33,075 nucleotides of DNA from Deltaproteobacteria bacterium (GTDB lineage Bacteria > Desulfobacterota > JAFDED01), in NCBI GenBank assembly GCA_019310535.1, contig JAFDED010000048.1, positions 1 through 33,075 on the forward strand, given 5' to 3'. The notes under the pieces were generated by a model that saw nothing but the letters and a program-made list of their open reading frames with translations, searched no databases and was not told the DNA's origin. The translations under genes and the position numbers were made by a program. Shown here one piece after another: positions 23,157 through 31,038 of the stretch (position 1 is its first letter; the number at the start of each line of letters is the position of its first letter).

Positions 23157-23858
23157 ATGGTCGCGGTTCCACGGAAAAAAGTAAGAGGTAACCTTAATAA
23201 CCTGGCCTACAAGCGCCTTAAAGAAATGATCGTAACCGGCGAATTTTCGCATGATAAGCCGCTTGTAGAGAGGATTATCAGCCAGAAGCTCGGTATGAGC
23301 CGAACGCCGGTCAAGCATGCGCTCAGTCGATTGCAACAGGAGGGCCTCATCCGAATCGTTCCGCGGCAGGGCGTGTTTCCTATCAAGATAAGCTACGTGG
23401 AATACCAGAATATCCTTACCATACGGGAAGTGCTGGAAGGATTGGCGGCCCGATTGGCGGTAGACCACGTTTCTAATGTTAAACTACGGGAATTAAGAGA
23501 TATTTTTGATAAGCTCGGAGATGTGCGCAATGTAGAGGAAGTAAATCATGAGTCTTACGCACTGGCAAACGTGGCATTTCACCGCGAGATTTTGCAATTG
23601 AGTGGCAATCCCAAGTTGATCGAAACCGTGGAAGGTTTGTACGACCACATCAGCCTTGTCCGACTGCGTACAATCGAACGAACGAGCCGGCGGATCAGGT
23701 CGGTGGAGGAGCACGAGGCGGTGACAGAGGCCCTGGAGAGGCGAGACCCCGATGAGGCCGAGAAAGCCATGCGCGCTCACATCAGAGCGTTAAAAAAGGA
23801 TATTGACAACAGAAACAAGATGGATATTGATTTTTTCCAAATTGAGCATAAGAAATGA
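23157..23858 (+). CDS. GntR-family (FadR/FCD type) transcriptional regulator
   Basis: The 233-residue protein has an N-terminal winged helix of the GntR type (residues about 13-80), with the recognition region LGMSRTPVKHALSRLQQEGL followed by the wing RIVPRQGVFP. The C-terminal FCD effector domain follows, with LTIREVLEGLAARLA, NVAFHREILQLSGN and EEHEAVTEALERRDPDEAEK. FCD domains bind carboxylic acids, often through a metal. The usual D-x-x-F-H metal motif reads N-x-x-F-H here, so metal binding may differ. The stop overlaps the creatininase gene's upstream ATG region, and the operon runs on, so it is probably the local repressor. A palindrome covers its own promoter. Confidence 0.9.
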   Translation: MVAVPRKKVRGNLNNLAYKRLKEMIVTGEFSHDKPLVERIISQKLGMSRTPVKHALSRLQQEGLIRIVPRQGVFPIKISYVEYQNILTIREVLEGLAARLAVDHVSNVKLRELRDIFDKLGDVRNVEEVNHESYALANVAFHREILQLSGNPKLIETVEGLYDHISLVRLRTIERTSRRIRSVEEHEAVTEALERRDPDEAEKAMRAHIRALKKDIDNRNKMDIDFFQIEHKK

Positions 23859-23866
23859 GGTGTGAA

Positions 23867-24709
23867 ATGTCCAGAGATGTACGGATTTTCAATCTGACGT
23901 GGGTTGAGGTGAAAGAATGGCTTGAGGAGACGGACATCATACTGGTGCCCATGGGATCGTGTGAGCAGCACGGCCCGCATTTACCGTGCGGGGTCGACAC
24001 CTTCGCCGGTGAGTACGTGGCTTTGAAAGCGGCTGAAAAAGCGAGGGTTCCGGTGGCGCCGACAGTGAACTATGGTTACAGTCCGTTCCACATGCGCACA
24101 AACGAGCCGGGGACTTTGACCATCAGCAGCCAGGGCTTCTTCCAATTTCTCTACGACATCGGGCGCAGTTGCGTTTTCCATGGTTTCAAAAAGATCGTCT
24201 ACATCACCGGCCACACGGCCAACAGCCCGGTGGTGGATCGGGTGACGAGGGCGCTCCATTACGACACGGGGGCGCTGGCCATTAATTATGCCGCCGACAC
24301 CGAGGTGTTCGCGGAACTTTGCGAGGACCTGCTCGATGCGCCGGACGAATTGCCCGGATGGCACGGCGGAGAGATCGAGTCCTCAGCCGGGCTGTTGATC
24401 ATACCGGAGCTGTGCCACATGGAGCGGGCGAAAAAGACACTGCCTCAACACATCGAGTGGATGCCGGAGAAGTTTGAGAAAGACTCGGGCTCGGGTTTCG
24501 AGATAAAGTACGAGGGTTACCCCGTGCGGCTTCCGCTGGAACAGGAGGAATACAGCGACTGCGGAATCATGGGCAACCCCGGCCTGGCCAGCAAGGAAAA
24601 AGGGGAGAAGATCTACGAGCGGATGATCGGTCTGTTTGCCCGTTTTCTTGAAGATCTCAAGAGTATCAAGGTGAATATCAAGGAGCGGGACTTCCCCGGG
24701 AGGCATTAG
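23867..24709 (+). CDS. creatininase-family amidohydrolase
   Basis: The 280-residue protein carries the creatininase family motifs: GSCEQHGPHLPCGVD, with E33, H35 and D44 in metal-ligand positions, TGHTANS with H116, and WHGGEIES (165-172) with E169/E171. Members hydrolyse cyclic amides such as creatinine and other C-N bonds using Mn/Zn. The ATG at 23867 follows GAGGTG at 6 nt spacing; an in-frame ATG at 23855, inside the regulator's stop, is also possible. The substrate cannot be read from sequence. The next genes encode an aminotransferase, a C-C condensing/cleaving enzyme and a molybdenum hydroxylase, which suits opening of a lactam-like ring. The overlapped regulator implies one transcript. 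Confidence 0.85.
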   Translation: MSRDVRIFNLTWVEVKEWLEETDIILVPMGSCEQHGPHLPCGVDTFAGEYVALKAAEKARVPVAPTVNYGYSPFHMRTNEPGTLTISSQGFFQFLYDIGRSCVFHGFKKIVYITGHTANSPVVDRVTRALHYDTGALAINYAADTEVFAELCEDLLDAPDELPGWHGGEIESSAGLLIIPELCHMERAKKTLPQHIEWMPEKFEKDSGSGFEIKYEGYPVRLPLEQEEYSDCGIMGNPGLASKEKGEKIYERMIGLFARFLEDLKSIKVNIKERDFPGRH

Positions 24710-24712
24710 GAT

Positions 24713-25888
24713 ATGGCAGGGTTCCATCCTTTTCTGGCAAAGCGACTTCGGCCCAAAGGAGGGATCGACCACCGTCGGGTGATGATCGAGAAGGCCCGCG
24801 CCATAAGCGACGTTATCAGCCTGGGGCGGGGCGATCCCGATCTTAAAACCCCGGCGCATATCATCGAGGCGGCGAAAAGGGCTTTGGACGAGGGCTACAC
24901 CGGCTATTCACCGTGGCCCGGCTACCCGGAGTTACGGGAGGCGATCGCGCGGAAGCTGCGTGAAGAAAACGGTATTGACGCGACGGCGCAAGAGGTGCTC
25001 GTCACCGTGGGAGCCGAGGAAGCGGTTTTTCTCACGATGATGGCCTTGCTTGATCCAGGGGATGAGATCCTGGTGCCCGAACCCAGGTACACCCCTTACG
25101 ACATGGCTGTGGAGATTGCCGGCGGAGCAGTTGTTTCTGTCCCTACTACGCTGGAAGACGGTTTCCAGATCGATCCCCGTGGAGTGGAAGAGCGCATCAC
25201 TCCCCGGTCCAAGGCCCTGCTGCTCATCACACCCAACAATCCCACTGGTCAAATCCTGGACCGGGATCGAGTGGCCGCTCTGGCTGAGTTGGCTGTACGC
25301 CACGACCTCGTCATCATTTCCGATGAGCTTTACGAGAAGATTGTCTTCGATGGGGCCATAAATTTCAGCATTGGTGCCATTCCCGGTATCAAGGAGCGCA
25401 CAATCACCATCAACGGTTTCAGCAAGACGTATTGTATGACCGGGTGGCGCGTGGGGTACCTTCATGCACCGGCTCAAATAGTGGATGCAATGATTCCACT
25501 TAAGTACACCCTTACTATCAACTGTCCCAGCATGTGCCAGCGTGCGGCCCTGGCTGCCCTTGAGGGTCCGCAGGAGTGCGTGGAAGAGTTCCGGCGGATT
25601 TACGATCAACGGCGAAGGCTGGTGACGGCAGTCCTGGCGAAAATGGGGCTGAAGCACGGCCCTGCCAGGGGAGCATTTTACGTATTCGCCCATGTCGCCC
25701 CCATGGGCATGACATCGTTTGATTTCTGCCAGCGGCTGCTTGAAGAAGAAAAAGTTCTGGTCTTTCCCGGTACTGCCTTCGGTTCGCAGGGCGAAGGTTT
25801 TATCCGTATATCCTTGCTGGCCCCATTGGACAAAATTGAAGAGGCTATGGCAAGGATGGAAAGGTTTGTGAATTCCCGTTTAGGATGA
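24713..25888 (+). CDS. PLP-dependent aminotransferase, class I/II
   Basis: The 391-residue protein is a complete fold-type I aminotransferase of the aspartate aminotransferase group. Visible landmarks are VISLGRGDPDL, YTGYSPWPGYPELREAIA, the cofactor loop after GAEEAVFLTMMAL, TPNNPTGQ, SDELYEKIVF and the PLP lysine K238 in NGFSKTYCMTGWRVGY. The C-terminal Arg that binds the substrate carboxylate is in FIRISL. It removes or exchanges the amino group of an alpha-amino acid, giving an oxo acid. It begins 3 nt after the creatininase stop, so the two are likely translated together and may act in sequence: hydrolysis followed by transamination. Its amino acid preference is not visible. Confidence 0.92.
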   Translation: MAGFHPFLAKRLRPKGGIDHRRVMIEKARAISDVISLGRGDPDLKTPAHIIEAAKRALDEGYTGYSPWPGYPELREAIARKLREENGIDATAQEVLVTVGAEEAVFLTMMALLDPGDEILVPEPRYTPYDMAVEIAGGAVVSVPTTLEDGFQIDPRGVEERITPRSKALLLITPNNPTGQILDRDRVAALAELAVRHDLVIISDELYEKIVFDGAINFSIGAIPGIKERTITINGFSKTYCMTGWRVGYLHAPAQIVDAMIPLKYTLTINCPSMCQRAALAALEGPQECVEEFRRIYDQRRRLVTAVLAKMGLKHGPARGAFYVFAHVAPMGMTSFDFCQRLLEEEKVLVFPGTAFGSQGEGFIRISLLAPLDKIEEAMARMERFVNSRLG

Positions 25889-26009
25889 ATTATATGAGGC
25901 CCAAAACTCCAGATTACTTTTACGGCAACGGAACTAAATTTCGTCTGGAATTATGCATCGCTGGTTTAAGAAGCTATTAGATTGATGTAGAAAGGGAGAT
26001 GTGAGAAAA

Positions 26010-27251
26010 ATGATCGAGAATCAGACACTGGTTCCGGATCCTTCGATTGAATCGGGGCCCTGGCGCAGGGATCATACCTGGGTCAGCCACTACAACTTCA
26101 TACAGGAGATTGAAAAGACAAGAGTGAGGCCTTCTGAGGTGGTGGTGCACGACTCGACACTGCGTGATGGGGAACAGGCTCCCGGGGTAAGCTTCGACAC
26201 GGATGAGAAGATCCGGATCGCGAGATTGCTGGACGAGGTTGGGGTGCAATACATAGAGGCGGGCTTCCCGCCTGTCTCTGAGCAGGACAGGACGTCTATC
26301 AAAGCCATAAGCGGCCTCGGCCTCAAGGCCAGAATCACCTGCCTGTGCCGCGCCATGCGAAGTGACATTGACATGTCGGCCGACTGCGGGGTGTGGGGAA
26401 TCGTTCTGGAGGTACCAGTGGGCTACCCGAGGCTCATGTATCAATTTGAGTGGCCGGAGCAAAAAGTCTACGACCGAGTGATGGACTCGGTAACCTATGC
26501 CAAGAACGAAAAAGGGCTGGGGGTCGTTCTGTTTCTGATCGATACCGCGCGAGCCCGAATTCAGTTTCTTGAACGGTTGCTCACGGACGCGGCGGCCACG
26601 GGGTGCGTGGATCGGATCGCTGTGGTGGACACGGTGGGTGCCATTGTTCCTGAAGCCGCGGCGTGGATGACCCGGAAGGTCCGTTCATGGGTTGATGTGC
26701 CCCTTGAGATGCACTGCCATAATGACCTTGGTCTGGGCGTGGCCAACACCATAGCAGGACTCATGGCAGGTGCGCAGATCGCCTCAACTACCGTGGGAGG
26801 CCTCGGCCAGCGAGCGGGAAACACCCCTACCGAGGAACTGGTCATGGCTCTCAAGGTGGCCTACGGGGTGCCCTGTTCGATGAAAACGGAAAAATTGGTT
26901 GAACTCAGCAAATTTGTCCAGGAACTGACCGGTTACCGGCACCCGGCCTATCGCCCCATTGTCGGGGACAACGTGTTCCGCTGGGCGGCGGGTATTCCCG
27001 TGGCGGCCCTCCTCAAGGAACCCAGGACAGTTGAAGCTTTCGGACCCGAATTGTTGGGCCGGGAGCACTACATTGAGCTGGGCAAGAAAGCCGGCAAGGC
27101 CAACATTACTTGGAAGATCGAAAAGATGGGCCTTGAGCCTTTGAGCCCTGACAGGGTTGATCAATTGGTGCAGAAAGTCAAAGACAAGGCCACTGAAATC
27201 AAGGGCACCATTGATGACGATCAATTCCTGGGACTATACAGCTCGGTGTGA
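26010..27251 (+). CDS. DRE-TIM acyltransferase/lyase (homocitrate or isopropylmalate synthase-like)
   Basis: The 413-residue protein shows the DRE-TIM core: HDSTLRDGEQAPGVSFDTDEK with R, D and E of the metal/active site, GVQYIEAGFPP, then VDTVGAIVPEAA, the metal-binding EMHCHNDLGLGVANT (HxH) and GGLGQRAGNTPTEELV. Such enzymes condense acetyl-CoA with an oxo acid (homocitrate, citramalate, isopropylmalate) or split such products. The C-terminal LeuA regulatory domain is absent, so feedback control of that type is not expected. The ATG at 26010 is chosen; a GTG at 26001 is possible, but the AAGGGAG at 25992-25998 is too close. It lies 121 bp after the aminotransferase, probably acting on its oxo acid product. 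Confidence 0.85.
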   Translation: MIENQTLVPDPSIESGPWRRDHTWVSHYNFIQEIEKTRVRPSEVVVHDSTLRDGEQAPGVSFDTDEKIRIARLLDEVGVQYIEAGFPPVSEQDRTSIKAISGLGLKARITCLCRAMRSDIDMSADCGVWGIVLEVPVGYPRLMYQFEWPEQKVYDRVMDSVTYAKNEKGLGVVLFLIDTARARIQFLERLLTDAAATGCVDRIAVVDTVGAIVPEAAAWMTRKVRSWVDVPLEMHCHNDLGLGVANTIAGLMAGAQIASTTVGGLGQRAGNTPTEELVMALKVAYGVPCSMKTEKLVELSKFVQELTGYRHPAYRPIVGDNVFRWAAGIPVAALLKEPRTVEAFGPELLGREHYIELGKKAGKANITWKIEKMGLEPLSPDRVDQLVQKVKDKATEIKGTIDDDQFLGLYSSV

Positions 27252-27307
27252 CAAAAGGCCGAGAGTTTCGCCGACCCCCTTCATTCGCGGCTTAAAAGGA
27301 AACCGCC

Positions 27308-28204
27308 ATGCGAAGATTAAAGCCTTTTCATTACTATGAACCCTCAACGCTGCCGGAAGCTGTCGAGATCTTGGCCGAAAAGGGCGGTAAAGCCTACCCC
27401 CTGGCCGGGGGGACGGATATCCTGGTGCGTATGAAAAGAGGCGACATCAAACCAACCGCCCTTGTCAACCTGAAGCGGATTACAGGGCTTGATCGGATTA
27501 ACACAGAATCAGAGAAGGGTATTCACATCGGTGCCCTCGCACTCCTATCCACAGTCGAGCACTCCCCCGTGGTGCGCGCGAATTATCCGGTGCTGACACA
27601 GGCTGCGGGCGTATTAGGCTCTCCTTCCATAAGGAACCTTGGGACTCTTGGAGGAAACATAGGCAGGGCATCTCCCGCCGCAGATACAGTCCCGGCTCTT
27701 CTTGTACTGCAGTCCCGTACGATAGTTGAAGGGCCTCAGGGGAAAAGGAATGTGAAACTCGATGATATCTTCGCAGGCCCCGGTATAACAACTCTGTCTC
27801 CAGGAGAGCTGATCACATCTATCTTTCTGCCTGAACCTGCTCCATATTCCGCGGCTGTCTACTTAAAGCTTGGACGTCGTGAAGGCATGGAGTGCGCGAT
27901 TGTTGGAGTAGCCGCGTTGCTCACACTTTCGGGAAAAAATGGGGAGGCTAAAGAGGCCCGGATTGCCCTTTCCGCCGTGGCCCCTGTTCCCTTAAGGGCG
28001 AAGAAAGCTGAAGAAGTGCTCCTTTCAGGGTCTCTCACTGAGGAGCGAATCAAGGAGGCCGCACGAGCCGCCGCTGACGAGTCGCTTCCGATGACCGACA
28101 TGCGGGCCAGCAGTGACTATAGGAAAGAAATGGTGAAGGTCCTGACTTTCAGGGCAATTCGACAAGCTTTAACTTTGGCTCAAAGAGGCGAGGTCAAGAA
28201 TTGA
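27308..28204 (+). CDS. molybdenum hydroxylase FAD-binding subunit (CoxM-like)
   Basis: The 298-residue protein is the medium, FAD-binding subunit of a xanthine dehydrogenase-family enzyme. It starts with KPFHYYEPSTLPEAVEIL, shows LAGGTDILVRMKRG for FAD binding, and SIRNLGTLGGNIGRASPAAD, where TLGGNI is the second FAD loop. The C-terminal CO-dehydrogenase flavoprotein domain follows. It lacks the 4Fe-4S insert of the 4-hydroxybenzoyl-CoA reductase beta subunit. The ATG is preceded by AAAGGAAA. The start of the 2Fe-2S gene overlaps its stop by 4 nt (TTGA), so the subunits are translated together. It accepts electrons from the 2Fe-2S subunit. Confidence 0.92.
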   Translation: MRRLKPFHYYEPSTLPEAVEILAEKGGKAYPLAGGTDILVRMKRGDIKPTALVNLKRITGLDRINTESEKGIHIGALALLSTVEHSPVVRANYPVLTQAAGVLGSPSIRNLGTLGGNIGRASPAADTVPALLVLQSRTIVEGPQGKRNVKLDDIFAGPGITTLSPGELITSIFLPEPAPYSAAVYLKLGRREGMECAIVGVAALLTLSGKNGEAKEARIALSAVAPVPLRAKKAEEVLLSGSLTEERIKEAARAAADESLPMTDMRASSDYRKEMVKVLTFRAIRQALTLAQRGEVKN

Positions 28205-28677
28205 AAGTTTCCGTCGATCTCATTGTAAACGGCGAATGCTATCAGATGGAGGTGGAGCCCCGGACAACGCTGCTGGAGCTTCTCAGGGAAACTCTTCACC
28301 TCACCGGGACCAAGGAAGGATGCGGTGTGGGAGATTGCGGGACCTGCGTTGTCTTGATGGATGGTAGCCCCGTCAACTCCTGCCTTGTGCTTGCAGTTGA
28401 CGCTCAGGGGCGCCGGATTACGACCATCGAGGGCCTGGCTGAAAATGACAAGCTGCACCCCTTGCAGCAGAGCTTCATAAAAAGGGGAGCTGTCCAGTGC
28501 GGCTTCTGTACTCCCGCTATGGTACTTTCTGCTAAAGCGCTCCTGGATAATAAGCCGAGGGCGAGCGTGCAGGAAATCAGTCAGGCATTATCGGGAGTTC
28601 TCTGCAGGTGCGGCTCTTATAAAAAGATTATCGAGGCCGTTCAAGCGGCCTCTGGAAAAACGGAAGAAGGCTCTTGA
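28201..28677 (+). CDS. molybdenum hydroxylase 2Fe-2S subunit (CoxS-like)
   Basis: The 158-residue protein is the small subunit. The N-terminal plant-type 2Fe-2S domain has the KEGCGVGDCGTCVVL loop with its fourth Cys in NSCLVLAV. The C-terminal four-helix domain holds the second cluster: QCGFCTPAMVLSAKALL and LCRCGSYKKI. The start is TTG at 28201, overlapping the FAD subunit stop in a TTGA. The protein passes electrons between the molybdenum cofactor and FAD. All eight cluster cysteines are present, so this subunit looks functional although the large subunit is frameshifted. Confidence 0.93.
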   Translation: MKVSVDLIVNGECYQMEVEPRTTLLELLRETLHLTGTKEGCGVGDCGTCVVLMDGSPVNSCLVLAVDAQGRRITTIEGLAENDKLHPLQQSFIKRGAVQCGFCTPAMVLSAKALLDNKPRASVQEISQALSGVLCRCGSYKKIIEAVQAASGKTEEGS

Positions 28678-28678
28678 A

Positions 28679-30981
28679 ATGAAGACCGATTACGTGGGCA
28701 AACCAGTTCCCCGGGTGGATGCGCTGGAAAAAGTTACGGGGCGCGCAAGGTACAGTGTGGACGTTGAGCTTCCCGGAATGCTCTTCGGAGCGACGCTCAG
28801 GAGTCCCCTGGCCCATGCCGGGATAAAAGAGATAGATACTTCGGAAGCCCGCAAAGCCGCGGGAGTCAGAGCGGTGGTCACGGGAAAGGATTTTCCTTTC
28901 ACCTTTGGCCCGATGATCAGGGACCAGTATTTTCTGGCCCTAGACAAGGTCCGCTATGTGGGAGAGCCGGTGGCGGCGGTGGCGGCGGAGACGGAAGCGG
29001 CGGCGCTGGAAGCTTTGGAAAAAATCCGGGTGACATATGATGAATTACCGGCGGTTTTCGATCCGCGGGAAGCAATGGCAGAAGGGGCTCCCCTGCTCCA
29101 TGAAAACCTGGATACATACCATCGTTCGCCCCGCTTTGAAATTATCCCCGCAACAAACATCTGCACCCACCGCACATACAATCTAGGAGACCTGGAGGCG
29201 GGCTTCGCTGAAGCCGATGAGGTCTTTGAGGATGAGTTTTATGTCCACGCCGTGGCCCACACGCCGATGGAGACACATGCTGCTGTGGCTCAGTATGTTA
29301 CCGCGGAGGGACAGTTCATCATCTGGTCCGCCACAGACGCCCCCTATCGCAGAGCCAAAGAGTTGGCCCAGGCATTAGGTCTTTCCTTGAACCAGGTCCG
29401 TTTCATCTCCACATGCTCGGGGGGTGGATTCGGGGGCAAAGGCGCCATGGTGGCAGAGGCGGTGGCCGTGGCCCTGTCCAGGTTTACCAGGGAACGACCG
29501 GTGAAAGTGATCTACTCTCGGGAAGAAGAACTCACGGCCTCTCAAACCCGCTTAGCCGCCTTTCTCAAGCTCAAAACAGGTGTCAAAAAAGACGGCACTT
29601 TCACAGCCCGCAGGGCTGAAATCACCTGGGACAGCGGGGCATATGCCTCAAAGGCACCGGAGGTATCCGTCCGGGGAGCACTCACCATCTTCGGCCCCTA
29701 CCGTATCCCCAACCTGGAGCTGATTTCCCGGCTTGTCTATTCAACAAGGAAATTAGCGGAGCTTACCGGGGCTTCGGCACCACTCAGGTAACATGGGCCT
29801 GCGAGGTCCAGATGGACATCATAGCAGAAAAACTCGGGATGGACCCTCTGGAGATTCGGCTCAAGAACGGTTATATCGAGGGCGATAACTACATCAACGG
29901 GCAGGTTTTGCAGGGCGTGGGGCTGATGGAAACCCTTGAAAAGTCAAGCAGAGAGATCAATTGGGGCCAGGCCAAGCCGCGGAGCGCGGGCGCCACGATC
30001 CGGGGGCGGGGTATAGCAACAATGATCAAAGGGACTAACACGCCCACAAATTCGTACTGCTTTATCAAGGTTAACGAAGACGCGAGTATAACGGTGCTTT
30101 CAAGTGTAGTTGAGATCGGCAGCGGGCAAAAGACGGTTTTGGCTCAAATCGCCGCTGAGGCCATCGGTGTTCCGTTAGAATCTATTTCCATCACCAACCC
30201 GGATACTCACATTACGCCTTACGACTTTGGACAGACCTCCAGCCGCACCACATACCACATGGGAAATGCCATTCGCGATGCCAGCCGAGATGTGCACAAA
30301 AAGCTCCTGGAAATTGCTGGGAATATCCTGAAGACCGATCCCTCACGACTGAGCATCTCGGATGGAAAGGTTTTTGAGGAAGGAGTTGGAGAGCTAATAA
30401 CACTGAAAGCCCTCCTGGCCGAGAAGTTCGGCGGGAAAGGTGGAGCCATACTGGGAGAAGGCCATTTCACTCCCGCAAACTCGCACTTGCTGGACGCCTC
30501 ACCGGGATTGAAGGGAATGAGCAGCATATTCTGGATGTTCGCCACCCATGCGGCGGAAGTGGAGGTGGACACTGAAACGGGTGTGGTGAAGGTTCTGAAA
30601 ATTGTGGCGGCCCACGATGTAGGGCGCGCCATCAACCCCTTGGGGTGCGAGCAGCAGATCGAGGGTGCGGTCGTCATGGGCATTTCCAATGCCCTTTTTG
30701 AAGAGTTCATGATGGAAAAAGGGCGAATCTTGAACGATACCCTGGCCGATTACAAACTGGCCACTATGATGGACATACCGGAGATCGTCCCTATTCTCGT
30801 AGAGACGTATGACCAGGAGGGTCCTTTCGGCGCCAAGGGCGTCGGCGAGCCGGCGGTCGCACCAACCGCCCCTGCAATTGCCAACGCAATCTTCGATGCT
30901 GTGGGAGTCCGAATAAAGGAGTTACCCATCACCCCGGAAAAAGTTCTGGCAGCTTTGAAGGAAAATGAAGCCAGAGGTTGA
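28679..30981 (+). pseudogene. molybdenum hydroxylase large subunit, single frameshift near 29741
   Basis: Two frames together give about 767 residues of a molybdopterin-binding subunit. The first frame (to TAG-type stop at 29789-29791) holds GKPVPRVDALEKVTG, the VGEPVAAVAAETE region and CSGGGFGGKG. The frame then shifts between TAT (29738-29740) and AAC (29743): one base is missing from a codon. The other frame reads NKEISGAYRGFGTTQVTWACEVQ and continues to 30981 with GQTSSRT, MGNAIRDASRD and GAKGVGEP, whose Glu is the catalytic base. AYRGFG replaces the AYRCSFR of aerobic CO dehydrogenase, so CO is not the substrate. It may be a real mutation, or a sequencing or assembly error. Confidence 0.85.
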
Positions 30982-30982
30982 G

Positions 30983-31024
30983 ACCATACCCGTTCAACCG
31001 TAGATCCCTGACGGTATGGTTGAA
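30983..31024 (+). promoter_or_regulatory. overlapping inverted repeats ahead of the OYE-type reductase gene
   Basis: ACCATACC (30983-30990) pairs with GGTATGGT (31013-31020), while TTCAACC (30993-30999) pairs with GGTTGAA (31018-31024) and ACCGT (30997-31001) with ACGGT (31011-31015). These cannot all form at once. The last arm ends 1-2 nt before the AAGGAG ribosome site at 31026-31031, so alternative folding could mask or expose it. Confidence 0.4.
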
Positions 31025-31038
31025 AAAGGAGAGAGGGT

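Noticed and set aside
24932..25693. 253-codon minus-strand open frame
   Set aside because: It is antisense to the aminotransferase, whose PLP motifs are intact.
28679..30981. Aerobic CO dehydrogenase (CoxL) identity
   Set aside because: The subunits resemble CoxMSL, but AYRGFG stands where form I CoxL has AYRCSFR, so a CO substrate is not supported.
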